Assembly (NCBI GenBank): GCA_021162265.1
Contig: JAGGZA010000068.1
Coordinates: 1 to 13,312 of the forward strand
DNA length: 13,312 bases
DNA from: Candidatus Aerophobota bacterium
Lineage (GTDB): Bacteria > Aerophobota > Aerophobia > Aerophobales > B3-G15
Reading direction: 5' to 3'
Under the pieces are notes generated by a model, which was not told the DNA's origin, did not search any database, and worked only from the letters and a program-made list of their open reading frames with translations. A program made the position numbers and the translations under genes. Of this stretch, positions 6,320-13,312 are shown in pieces. Each line of letters begins with the position of its first letter. Positions within the stretch are counted from its first letter, which is position 1.

Positions 6320-7096
6320 GTGTTAAAACATACATTTTTGCATATTCCAGGGATAGGAGAAAAGACAGAAAGGTGGTTCTGGAAAAATAACATTTTATCC
6401 TGGGAGGATTATCTAAGAAACCCTAACCAACTAAGACTCCCAAGAAAGATGCATTTGACTGTTTCTCTCTTTGTAAGATTTTCCTTAGATGCTCTCCTCA
6501 GAGGGAATATCTACTTTTTTAAAAAGCTCCTGCCCGAGAAGGAAGTCTGGAGGGTCTATCCAGAATTTAAGAAGAGAACAGCTTTCCTTGATATAGAAAC
6601 AACCGGTCTTGGTGGAGGTAATGATTACGTTACAGTAGTGGGTTTATTTGATGGCGAAAAAACTCAATTCTTTATCCAGGGAAAGAATATGCAAGATTTT
6701 GCAAGAGCAATAAGAAAATACTCTGTTATAGTAACCTATAATGGAAAACAATTTGACCTTCCCTTCTTAGAGGCTACCTTTAACAGCCTGAATTTTCCCC
6801 AGGTTCATATTGACCTTAGGTGTTTACTTAGAAGACTGGGATACTTTGGAGGATTAAAAAAAATTGAGAAAATTTTAGGGATAAAAAGATGCGAAACGGT
6901 TAAAAATTTTACCGGATATGACGCGGTGAGACTCTGGAATAAGTATCTTGATGGGGACCCGGATGCTCTAAAACTGTTGCTTGCCTACAATCGTGAAGAT
7001 GTTGTAAATCTTAAGTATTTGATGGAATTTGCTTATCAAAAGATGGTTAGGTCTTTGTCCTTTCCCCGTCTTAAGAAAACTGAAAACTTAATTTAA
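6320..7096 (+). CDS. DEDD-type exonuclease, YprB-like RNase H-fold protein
   Basis: The C-terminal two thirds of this 258-residue protein is a DnaQ-like 3'-5' exonuclease fold of the RNase_H_2/YprB group. The acidic residues are Asp91 and Glu93 in FLDIETTGL, Asp146 in YNGKQFDLPFLE and Asp227 in YNREDVVNL. The Tyr four residues before the last Asp (Tyr223) makes it a DEDDy type. The N-terminal part, FLHIPGIGEKTERWFW with ILSWEDYL, looks like a helix-hairpin-helix nucleic acid-binding segment common in this group. The GTG at 6320, nine bases after GAAAGG, keeps that segment whole. It should degrade or trim a nucleic acid, but the substrate is unknown. It is first in the operon, 12 bases before the dehydrogenase, with no obvious metabolic link. 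Confidence 0.85.
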   Translation: MLKHTFLHIPGIGEKTERWFWKNNILSWEDYLRNPNQLRLPRKMHLTVSLFVRFSLDALLRGNIYFFKKLLPEKEVWRVYPEFKKRTAFLDIETTGLGGGNDYVTVVGLFDGEKTQFFIQGKNMQDFARAIRKYSVIVTYNGKQFDLPFLEATFNSLNFPQVHIDLRCLLRRLGYFGGLKKIEKILGIKRCETVKNFTGYDAVRLWNKYLDGDPDALKLLLAYNREDVVNLKYLMEFAYQKMVRSLSFPRLKKTENLI

Positions 7097-7108
7097 GGGA
7101 GGAGAGAT

Positions 7109-8185
7109 TTGAGCACAAGAGAATATCAAATAGCAGTAATTCCAGGAGATGGTGTAGGACCTGAGATAACAAGGGAAGCTATTAAAGTACTAAAAACAAT
7201 TGCGGATAAACAGGGATTTAAATTTAAACTGATAAACTATGATTTTGGTGCAGAAAGATACCTGAAAACAAAGGAGACACTTCCTGACTCTGCACTGGAA
7301 GAGTTAAAGCAAATGGATGCTATATATCTTGGTGCCGTAGGAGACCCTCGAGTGGAACCGGGAATCCTTGAAAAAGGAATCTTGCTTAAGCTAAGGTTTG
7401 GTCTTGATCAATATATAAACCTGCGTCCTGTTAAGCTTTATCCCGGAGTATGGACTCCTCTTAAGGATAAAGGACCGGAAGATATAGATTTTGTAGTAGT
7501 CAGGGAAAATACAGAGGGTCTTTATCTTGGAGTAGGAGGTTTTGTTAAAAAAGATACACCTGATGAGGTTGCAGTTCAGGAGATGGTAAATACAAGAAAA
7601 GGGGTTGAAAGATGTATCAGATATGCATTTGAGTATACCCGAAAGAGAAATAAAAAGAGAAAATTAACCCTCTGTGATAAGGCAAATGTTTTGACCTATG
7701 CACATGACTTATGGAGGAGGACTTTTAAAAGGGTAGGGGATGAATATCCTGATATTGAAAAGGACTTCGCCTTTGTGGATGCTACCTGTATGTGGATGAT
7801 AAAAAATCCAGAATGGTTTGATGTTATTGTAACCTGCAATATGTTTGGAGATATAATTACCGACCTTGGTGCAATAATTCAAGGGGGACTGGGAATAGCA
7901 GCAGGGGCTAACATTAACCCTGAAGGAGTGTCTATGTTTGAGCCAATTCATGGTTCTGCTCCTAAATATGCAGGCAAAAATGTCATAAATCCCTTAGCAG
8001 CAATTTCTGCCATGCAGATGCTCCTTGATAATATAGGAGAAAAAAAAGCAGCAGAAATTGTGGAGAAAGCTATTGTAAAAACCCTAACCTCGGGAAAATT
8101 AAAGGACCTTTCTACAAGAAGTGGAGCGAAAACAGATGAAATAGGAAATATGGTGGCAGATAACATCCTTTCCTTAGTCTCCTGA
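7109..8185 (+). CDS. Beta-decarboxylating dehydrogenase (isopropylmalate/isocitrate/tartrate dehydrogenase family)
   Basis: The 358-residue enzyme belongs to the family that oxidises and decarboxylates 2-hydroxy acids with NAD(P). Conserved points are IPGDGVGPEI (11-20), the substrate arginines Arg96, Arg106 and Arg132, Tyr139 in RENTEGLY, Lys191, and Mg2+ ligands Asp224, Asp248 and Asp252 in NMFGDIITDLG. The cofactor loop reads HGSAPKYAGKNVINP (281-295). Lys286-Tyr287 match the pair that binds the NADP 2'-phosphate in E. coli isocitrate dehydrogenase, whereas NAD enzymes usually have Asp-Ile there. Many such proteins are labelled LeuB, but no leuA, leuC or leuD is near, and the neighbours suggest an organic or sugar acid substrate. 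Start is TTG at 7109 after GGGAGGAG. Family is sure; substrate is open. Confidence 0.88.
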   Translation: MSTREYQIAVIPGDGVGPEITREAIKVLKTIADKQGFKFKLINYDFGAERYLKTKETLPDSALEELKQMDAIYLGAVGDPRVEPGILEKGILLKLRFGLDQYINLRPVKLYPGVWTPLKDKGPEDIDFVVVRENTEGLYLGVGGFVKKDTPDEVAVQEMVNTRKGVERCIRYAFEYTRKRNKKRKLTLCDKANVLTYAHDLWRRTFKRVGDEYPDIEKDFAFVDATCMWMIKNPEWFDVIVTCNMFGDIITDLGAIIQGGLGIAAGANINPEGVSMFEPIHGSAPKYAGKNVINPLAAISAMQMLLDNIGEKKAAEIVEKAIVKTLTSGKLKDLSTRSGAKTDEIGNMVADNILSLVS

Positions 8186-8208
8186 AAGGTACCTTTTGAA
8201 AAGCTTTC

Positions 8209-8234
8209 CCTTTTAACCGGTGAAAATTAAAAGG
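8209..8234 (+). promoter_or_regulatory. Inverted repeat covering the ribosome binding site of the M20 gene
   Basis: CCTTTTAA (8209-8216) and TTAAAAGG (8227-8234) form an 8-base-pair stem with a 10-base loop. The right arm includes half of the AAGGAG site (8231-8236) that serves the GTG at 8245. A separate perfect 12-base palindrome AAAGGTACCTTT lies at 8185-8196. These could tune translation or bind a regulator in the only sizeable gap of this operon; the stem is AT-rich and may be weak. Confidence 0.35.
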
Positions 8235-8244
8235 AGAAAATAAA

Positions 8245-9450
8245 GTGAGAAATAAAGATTATTTTAAAGATTTAAAAGAAATGGTAGAGGAAAGAGAGGT
8301 TGTAAATCTTCTGGGAGATTTAATCAGTATAAATAGTGTTAACCCTCTGGAAGGAACCTCAGGTAAAGGAGAAAAGGAAATAGCTTTTTACATCAGAGAT
8401 TTTTTAAAAAAAGCGGGTATAAACTCTGTTCTCCAGCCTGTTTTAAATGACCGTCCAAATGTAATAGGCATTCTTGAAGGCAGGGGAAAAGGTAAAAACA
8501 TAGTTTTAGAAGCTCATATGGATACAGTTAAAGTGGATAATATGAGAATAGAACCATTTTCACCAAAAATAGAAGATGGCAAGATGTTTGGAAGAGGTGC
8601 CTGTGATGATAAAGGCTCTCTCACAGCTATGCTTTTAGCAATAAAAATTTTAAAAGAAGAGAACATCCCTTTAAAGGGAAATGTTTATCTTGCTGCAGTG
8701 GTAGATGAGGAACACAGGTATAGAGGAGTATTACATCTTTTAAATCAGAAATTCAAATTTGATGCAGGGATAGTAGGTGAGCCTACGAGTCTTGACATTT
8801 TAATAGCCCACAGGGGCTGCTTGAGGTGGAGAATAGTTACCAAGGGAGTATCTGTCCACAGCTCGGAGCCCCAGAGAGGGAAAAACGCTATTTACCTTAT
8901 GAGCGAGGTAATTGGTGCCTTCCAGAAAGAACTCATTCCCCTATGTGAGAAAAAATCACATCCTCTTGTTGGTTCTCCCAGCATGAGTATAAATATCATC
9001 AGGGGAGGAAGTGAGGTAAATATTGTGCCCGACAGATGCTTCATTGAAATAGACAGAAGAACAGTTCCAGGTGAAAGTGAAGCAGATATTCTTAAAGAAA
9101 TTGATGAATTTTTAGATAGATTAAAAAGAAAAAATCCTTTGCTGGAAGTTGAAAGAGAAAAACCATTTCTTGCAAGTCCGCCTATGCAGATAGATAAAAA
9201 TGAAAAAATAGTTAAGGCTTTATTTGATAGCGCAAGAGAAATGGAGACCGAAGTTGAAGTTAAAGGGGGAAGATTTGATTCAGATGCAGGAAAATTTGTT
9301 GCAAGAGGAATTGCTACTCCTGTTTTTGGCCCTGGTAATATTGCCCAGGCTCATTCAGAGGATGAGTGGGTAGAGATAAACCAGGTAGTTCGGGCAACAA
9401 AGATAATCGCCGGGGCTATTGTGAATTACCAAAAGATGGAGAAAGTTTGA
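8245..9450 (+). CDS. M20 family metallohydrolase (ArgE/DapE-like deacylase or peptidase)
   Basis: This 401-residue protein carries the complete di-zinc site of the M20 family: His91 and Asp93 in EAHMDTV, Asp121 in GRGACDDKG, the base Glu155 with Glu156 in VVDEEH, Glu179 in GEPT and His370 in QAHSEDEW. The lid/dimer domain (about 186-300) is present, with RGCLRWRIVTKGVSVHSSEPQRG split across 190-212. Members remove acyl groups from N-acyl amino acids (ArgE, DapE) or cleave small peptides; the sequence does not say which. The GTG at 8245 is eight bases after AAGGAG; an in-frame ATG 12 codons later is less likely. It overlaps the aldolase start by one base (TGATG), so the two are coupled and probably act on linked substrates. 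Confidence 0.9.
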   Translation: MRNKDYFKDLKEMVEEREVVNLLGDLISINSVNPLEGTSGKGEKEIAFYIRDFLKKAGINSVLQPVLNDRPNVIGILEGRGKGKNIVLEAHMDTVKVDNMRIEPFSPKIEDGKMFGRGACDDKGSLTAMLLAIKILKEENIPLKGNVYLAAVVDEEHRYRGVLHLLNQKFKFDAGIVGEPTSLDILIAHRGCLRWRIVTKGVSVHSSEPQRGKNAIYLMSEVIGAFQKELIPLCEKKSHPLVGSPSMSINIIRGGSEVNIVPDRCFIEIDRRTVPGESEADILKEIDEFLDRLKRKNPLLEVEREKPFLASPPMQIDKNEKIVKALFDSAREMETEVEVKGGRFDSDAGKFVARGIATPVFGPGNIAQAHSEDEWVEINQVVRATKIIAGAIVNYQKMEKV

Positions 9451-10106
9451 TGCAGAAAAAAAATGAAGTATTAAAAGATTTAATTGAAGGGGGCATCATA
9501 CCTGTTGTCAGAGTTAAGTCCCCTGATGAGGCCTTGAAAGTAGCAGAGGCAATAAAGGAAGGTGGTATAAATACCATTGAAATTACTATGAGTATTCCCG
9601 GTGCAATTGATGTCATAGAAAAGTTAAATAAAAGATTAAAAGAAGATATTTTGCTTGGAGCAGGAACAGTTCTTGATGCAGAAACTGCAAGACTTTGTAT
9701 CCTCTCAGGAGCGAAATTCATCGTTGGGCCCTGTCTTAACCTCGAGATGTTGAGAGTTTGTAAACGCTACAGTGTGATAGCCATACCTGGAGCGATGACT
9801 CCTACAGAAATACTTACAGCCTGGGAAGCAGGAGCAGACATAGTAAAGGTTTTCCCTGCAATGAGTCTTGGGGGACCGGATTATATTAAAGCAATAAGAG
9901 CTCCTTTACCTCAAATTCTATTAGACCCGACAGGTGGCGTCAATCTCAATAATGCCAGAGAGTTCATTGAAGCTGGTGCAGCAGTCATCTCGGTGGGTAG
10001 TTTTCTTGTGGACAAAAAGGCAATACTCCAGGGAAAATATGAGATTATTACGGAAAATGCCAGAAGATTTATAGAAAAGGTTAAAGAAGGAAGAGAAAAA
10101 CAGTGA
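9450..10106 (+). CDS. eda: 2-keto-3-deoxy-6-phosphogluconate / 4-hydroxy-2-oxoglutarate aldolase
   Basis: This 218-residue class I aldolase forms a Schiff base with Lys133 in DIVKVFPA, with Glu44 in IEITMSIPGA as the acid-base residue, GAGTV at 70-74 and PTGGV at 160-164. It cleaves KDPG to pyruvate and glyceraldehyde 3-phosphate or, in related enzymes, 4-hydroxy-2-oxoglutarate to pyruvate and glyoxylate. The Arg found four residues after the Glu in E. coli Eda (its Arg49) is Ser here, as other variants of the family also differ there, so the exact substrate is uncertain. The ATG at 9450 shares its A with the TGA of the M20 gene; a longer frame from 9366 lies wholly inside that gene and was rejected. 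The 3' end overlaps the alr start by four bases. Confidence 0.9.
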   Translation: MQKKNEVLKDLIEGGIIPVVRVKSPDEALKVAEAIKEGGINTIEITMSIPGAIDVIEKLNKRLKEDILLGAGTVLDAETARLCILSGAKFIVGPCLNLEMLRVCKRYSVIAIPGAMTPTEILTAWEAGADIVKVFPAMSLGGPDYIKAIRAPLPQILLDPTGGVNLNNAREFIEAGAAVISVGSFLVDKKAILQGKYEIITENARRFIEKVKEGREKQ

Positions 10107-11227
10107 CTCTGGCAAAGATAGCTACAAGAGTAGAAATAGACCTTGGTGCTATAGCTCATAATATTCAACAAATAAGCCAGAAGGTCAAAGACAATGCCAG
10201 AATAATGGCAGTTGTAAAAGCTGATGGATACGGACACGGAGCAGTAGAAGTTGCCAGGGTAGCATTAAAAAATGGTGTTGACTTTTTAGCAGTAAGTAGT
10301 CCGGAGGAGGGGATTAAACTTAGAGAGGCAAAAATTAATGCTCCTATTTTAATTCTCAGTCCATCCCTACCTGAAAGTGCTGAGGTTATAGTAAAATACG
10401 ATCTTATTCAAACTGTCTGTACCGAAGATCTGGCAATAGCTCTTTCAACTGAAGCTCAAAAATTTAGCAAGGTAATAAAAATTCACGTAAAGATAGATAC
10501 AGGGATGGGCAGAATAGGAGTTTTTCCTGAAGATGCAGGAAGATTTATTAAAAGAATTTCTAAGCTAAAGGGGATTAAAGTAGAGGGAATATTTACTCAT
10601 TTCTCAGAAGCTGATAAGAAAGATAAAACTTTCACTCTATCGCAAATTAACAAATTTAAGAAGGTAGTTGATAGCCTGGAGAGAGAAGGAATGTTTATTC
10701 CCTTAAAGCATATGGCAAATAGTGCTGCAGTTCTTGATTTACCTTCTTCTTATCTTAATTTAGTTCGTCCAGGAATTATAATTTACGGTCTTTATCCTTC
10801 AGGAGAAGTAACTAAAACAGTAAATCTAAAACCAGCTATGAGTTTCAAGACCCATGTGGTATATATTAAAACTTTCCCTGCCGGAACTTATATTGGCTAT
10901 AGAAGAAGTTTCACCACCAAGAGAAAAAGCACTATTGCTGTTTTACCTGTTGGATATACAGATGGGTACAGCAGGGCTCTATCCAATAGAGGACAGGTCC
11001 TGATAAAAGGCAAAAGAGCCCCTGTTGTTGGCAAAATATGTATGAATATAACCCTGATAGATGTATCTCATATTCCGGGGGTCAAAGTAGGCGATGAAGT
11101 GGTTCTCTTCGGGGAACAGGGGAATAATGCCATTTCTGTAGATGAGATAGCTTCTATTGTTAATACTCTTAACTATGAGATTATCTGTACCGTTGGAAAT
11201 TGCGCTCCCAGAGTATATATCAGGTAA
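10103..11227 (+). CDS. alr: Alanine racemase, PLP-dependent
   Basis: Alr interconverts L- and D-alanine, supplying D-Ala for peptidoglycan. The 374-residue sequence has the PLP lysine Lys39 in VVKADGYGHG, GMGRIG with Arg137 near the pyridine nitrogen, HMANSAAVL, LVRPGIIIYG, and the opposite-face base Tyr266 in YIGYRRSF. The normally conserved CMD motif reads CMN (313-315), a small departure. The N-terminal barrel and C-terminal beta domain are complete. The start is a GTG at 10103 that overlaps the eda stop as GTGA, so translation is coupled. Being last in a catabolic-looking operon is unusual for a pure cell-wall gene; racemisation of another amino acid released by the M20 enzyme is an alternative, unproven role. 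Confidence 0.92.
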   Translation: MTLAKIATRVEIDLGAIAHNIQQISQKVKDNARIMAVVKADGYGHGAVEVARVALKNGVDFLAVSSPEEGIKLREAKINAPILILSPSLPESAEVIVKYDLIQTVCTEDLAIALSTEAQKFSKVIKIHVKIDTGMGRIGVFPEDAGRFIKRISKLKGIKVEGIFTHFSEADKKDKTFTLSQINKFKKVVDSLEREGMFIPLKHMANSAAVLDLPSSYLNLVRPGIIIYGLYPSGEVTKTVNLKPAMSFKTHVVYIKTFPAGTYIGYRRSFTTKRKSTIAVLPVGYTDGYSRALSNRGQVLIKGKRAPVVGKICMNITLIDVSHIPGVKVGDEVVLFGEQGNNAISVDEIASIVNTLNYEIICTVGNCAPRVYIR

Positions 11228-11246
11228 AAATATAAAATAGAAAAAA

Positions 11247-11741
11247 TTACCAGAAGATGTATCTTAAACCAACAGCAGGTTCGATTCCTAAATTTGTCTC
11301 CGGTGAAAGTTGAAGAGTAGGAGAAAGTTCAAGGAAAAAGTTAAAGGGAACTTTTATGAAAATAAAATCAATTCCTATAACCATTCTAAGGCTAATATGG
11401 TCATTGTACTTCCCGGAGTGAAATTTACCTCCGATGCCATAATACAGGGCTAATTTCTGCCTCTTTGACCTCTTAAAAAAATCAAACCTGTGCCACAGGT
11501 AGTCAAGACATATTCTTGATTTCTCTTCGTTTGAACCCCATCCTGCTTTTAAATCAATGCCGTTAACCTGATTTATCCAGTATTTTAAAGTTATTCCAGA
11601 AGGAATAACCACTCCTATACCCAATTTTCCCTTAGAAATCTTTTGTTCAAAATTATCCGCAGCAAATCCTCCGCTTGATAGAATCAGAATAATTACTAAA
11701 AAAATTGTCACTCCCGCTCCTATTTTTTTTCTTTTTCCCAT
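11247..11741 (-). CDS. Small outer-membrane beta-barrel protein with signal peptide
   Basis: The 164-residue precursor starts with a classical signal peptide: KRKK, a hydrophobic core (about 10-22), then SSGGFAADN with likely cleavage after FAA near residue 28. The mature part, about 136 residues, has alternating polar and aromatic strands such as LGIGVVIPSGITLKYWI, LALYYGIGGKFHSG, IGIDFIFIKVPFNFFLELS and PAVGLRYIFW, and ends in Phe-Trp, the terminal aromatic signal that the BAM machinery recognises. This is about eight strands, OmpX/OmpA size. No family name is certain. A GGGAGA site lies just before the ATG. It is convergent with alr (20 bases apart) and divergent from gldA. It supports a two-membrane cell envelope. 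Confidence 0.75.
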   Translation of the reverse strand: MGKRKKIGAGVTIFLVIILILSSGGFAADNFEQKISKGKLGIGVVIPSGITLKYWINQVNGIDLKAGWGSNEEKSRICLDYLWHRFDFFKRSKRQKLALYYGIGGKFHSGKYNDHISLRMVIGIDFIFIKVPFNFFLELSPTLQLSPETNLGIEPAVGLRYIFW

Positions 11742-11840
11742 ATCTTTCTCCCTCTACCTTGTTTAGTTATTCAGTATAATGATTAAAATATTTTATCAGG
11801 AAATACAAAAATGAAAAGGGTTACGAAAAAGGAACACAGT

Positions 11841-11868
11841 TTGACAAAGGCATAAACAAAGATAAAAT
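11841..11868 (+). promoter_or_regulatory. gldA promoter
   Basis: TTGACA (11841-11846), 16 bases, then TAAAAT (11863-11868). It lies about 30 bases before the proposed ATT start and supports a start close to 11902 rather than the ATG at 11953. The 160-base intergenic region with the divergent outer-membrane gene holds nothing else I can name. Confidence 0.65.
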
Positions 11869-11901
11869 GCAATTTAGAATAAACAACAGGAGGTAAATAA
11901 A

Positions 11902-12996
11902 ATTATTGCCAGAGCTATTTTCCCAGGACGTTATGTTCAGGGGTATGATGCCATGAGTGAGCTAAGTGAGGAGATATCTCGATTTGGGCAGAAAGGGCTT
12001 TTGGTATGTGACTCATTTGTTTTTGAAAATATTCTTCCAGAAATTCGAGAGAAAATAAAGAAAAATGTAGAAGTTAAGATAGAAAAATTTGGAGGAGAGT
12101 GCTGCGATGAGGAAATAGAAAGATTATCAGACATAGCTAAAGATTTCGGATGTGAATTTATAGCTGGTATTGGAGGAGGAAAAACTCTTGATACAGCAAA
12201 AGCAGTTGCATACAGGCTAAAAATTTCAACCTGTATTGTTCCAACTATAGCTTCAACTGACGCACCCTGTAGTGCACTTTCTGTAATATATACACCTGAG
12301 GGAAAATTCAAGCGCTACCTGAAACTTCCCAAAAATCCTGACCTTGTTCTGGTTGACACAAAAGTAATTGCAAATGCTCCGGTAAGGTTTCTCGTCTCTG
12401 GTATGGGAGATGCACTTGCCACCTGGTTTGAGGCGGAATCCTGCAGGAGAGCGTATGCTAAAAATATGGCAGGAGGAGTTGGCACGTTAAGTGCTTATTC
12501 CCTTGCAAGGATTTGCTACGAAACTCTTCTTGAATATGGACTTTCCGCCAGGATATCCTGTGAAAGAAAAGTTGTAACACCTGCACTTGAGCATATTGTT
12601 GAGGCAAATATTTTATTAAGCGGGCTGGGGTTTGAAAGTGGCGGACTTGCCGCAGCCCATGCCATTCACGACGGTCTTACTGTACTTGAGGAAACTCACA
12701 GATTTTATCATGGAGAAAAAGTTGCAATTGGTACACTTGCCTCTTTATTTTTAACCGATAAACCCAAAAAAATTGTAGATGAAGTTTTTTCCTTCTGTGA
12801 ACTTGTGGGACTTCCCACAACACTTGAGGATATAGGAGTCTCATCTGCTTCAGATGAAAAATTAATGGAAGTAGCAAAAGCTACCTGTGCTGAAGGAGAG
12901 ACCATTCACAACGAGCCTTTTCCTGTCACACCTGAAATGGTCTTTTTCGCACTTAAGGCTGCTGATGGTGAAGGAAAGAGAAGAAAAATAAAATAA
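11902..12996 (+). CDS. gldA: Glycerol dehydrogenase, iron-type alcohol dehydrogenase family
   Basis: GldA oxidises glycerol to dihydroxyacetone with NAD+ and a metal ion, and can reduce related ketones. Seen are the NAD loop GIGGGKTLDTAKA (89-101 from the ATT), TIASTDAPCSALSVIYT, and the metal ligands Asp170 (GMGDALATWFEA), His253 (AAAHAIHDGL) and His270 (YHGEKVAIG), the same positions as in E. coli GldA. The first ATG (11953) would drop the conserved N-terminal strand, but the frame upstream encodes IIARAIFPGRYVQG, which matches GldA N-termini. No ATG, GTG or TTG exists in frame back to the stop at 11875. An AGGAGG (11888-11893) points to ATT at 11902 as initiator (ATT at 11905 second choice). 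This gives 364 residues, the normal length. Confidence 0.9.
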   Translation: MIARAIFPGRYVQGYDAMSELSEEISRFGQKGLLVCDSFVFENILPEIREKIKKNVEVKIEKFGGECCDEEIERLSDIAKDFGCEFIAGIGGGKTLDTAKAVAYRLKISTCIVPTIASTDAPCSALSVIYTPEGKFKRYLKLPKNPDLVLVDTKVIANAPVRFLVSGMGDALATWFEAESCRRAYAKNMAGGVGTLSAYSLARICYETLLEYGLSARISCERKVVTPALEHIVEANILLSGLGFESGGLAAAHAIHDGLTVLEETHRFYHGEKVAIGTLASLFLTDKPKKIVDEVFSFCELVGLPTTLEDIGVSSASDEKLMEVAKATCAEGETIHNEPFPVTPEMVFFALKAADGEGKRRKIK

Positions 12997-13020
12997 AGAA
13001 AATAAAAAAAAGAGGTAAAA

Positions 13021-13312
13021 ATGAAAATAGGTCTTATTGCCCCTTATCTTGCTCTTGCTATTCTGGCAAAAAAACTACAAACTCGGTTTCCCATTGAAAT
13101 AGAAGAAGGTGATTTAAAGGAAGGACTTAAAAAAGCTATCCAGCTACAGAAAAAGGGAGTTAAAGCAATAGTCACAAGAGGAGGAACTGCCCTTCTAATA
13201 AAATCATCACCTCAGGTGTATCTGCCGATTATTGAGATAAGGGTGACAGGATATGATCTTCTTGAAGCTTTAACCAAAGCTAAAAACCTGAAAGGAAAAA
13301 CTGCTATTATTG
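13021..13312 (+). CDS. PrpR N-terminal domain protein, partial; probable sensor part of a sigma-54-type regulator
   Basis: The first 97 codons are present and the gene runs off the right edge. They show the start of a PrpR_N domain: MKIGLIAPYLALAILAKKL, then EGDLKEGLKKAIQLQKKGVKA, IVTRGGTALLIK, and VYLPIIEIRVTGYDLLEAL. The segment around RGGTA with 'P.IEI.VTGYDLL' is the family hallmark. In PrpR and relatives this ligand-sensing domain precedes PAS, AAA+ and Fis-type HTH domains that drive sigma-54 promoters; whether those follow here cannot be seen. It starts 25 bases after gldA with AGAGG upstream, so it is in the same unit and may sense a metabolite linked to that enzyme or to genes beyond the window. 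Confidence 0.8.
   Translation, partial: MKIGLIAPYLALAILAKKLQTRFPIEIEEGDLKEGLKKAIQLQKKGVKAIVTRGGTALLIKSSPQVYLPIIEIRVTGYDLLEALTKAKNLKGKTAII

Noticed and set aside
9366..9449. Upstream extension of eda to 9366
   Set aside because: It lies entirely within the M20 gene in another frame and lacks family similarity; the ATG at 9450 gives the normal aldolase length.
11906..11955. TTG-initiated 16-codon leader peptide ending at the gldA ATG (ATGA overlap)
   Set aside because: The alternative frame over the same bases encodes the conserved GldA N-terminus, a better explanation than a leader peptide.

Overview
This window looks like the chromosome of an AT-rich, probably anaerobic, diderm bacterium from a poorly sampled lineage. 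AT-richness is plain throughout. The diderm inference rests on a small signal-peptide beta-barrel protein ending in Phe-Trp (11247-11741). NadA, LipB and an NAD-type glycerol dehydrogenase are bacterial housekeeping or fermentative genes. No rRNA, tRNA, CRISPR array or complete mobile element was seen, and the phylum cannot be fixed from this sequence alone.

Left end, 1-1549: an accessory patch of broken and mobile-type genes. It holds the start of a minus-strand gene running off the edge, a decayed C-terminal half of a family-4 glycosyltransferase with four frame breaks, an intact VapBC toxin-antitoxin operon with a palindromic operator over its -10 box, a short GC-rich spot, and the antisense tail of a clan AA aspartic protease.

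Middle, 1550-6171: ordinary chromosomal genes in small convergent or divergent units. These are a CysQ-type phosphatase (+), an MscS channel with an upstream partner of unknown function (-), nadA and lipB (+), and a small unrecognised charged protein (-). Two tail-to-tail pairs overlap by a few bases (cysQ/mscS and lipB/138-aa gene). The DUF432-like/mscS pair and nadA have good divergent promoters.

Right half, 6320-11227: one tightly packed plus-strand transcription unit from a strong promoter at 6264-6291. It encodes a DEDD-type nuclease with an HhH-like N-terminus, a beta-decarboxylating (isopropylmalate/isocitrate/tartrate-type) dehydrogenase, an M20 deacylase/peptidase, a KDPG/KHG aldolase and an alanine racemase. 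The last three overlap or abut (TGATG and GTGA junctions), so they are probably translationally coupled. The mix suggests a route taking an acylated or hydroxylated acid down to pyruvate, but the substrate is not known.

Right end, 11247-13312: an outer-membrane-type beta-barrel protein (-), then divergently gldA (glycerol dehydrogenase), which appears to start at a rare ATT codon, and the beginning of a PrpR-N-domain protein that is probably the sensor part of a sigma-54-type regulator.
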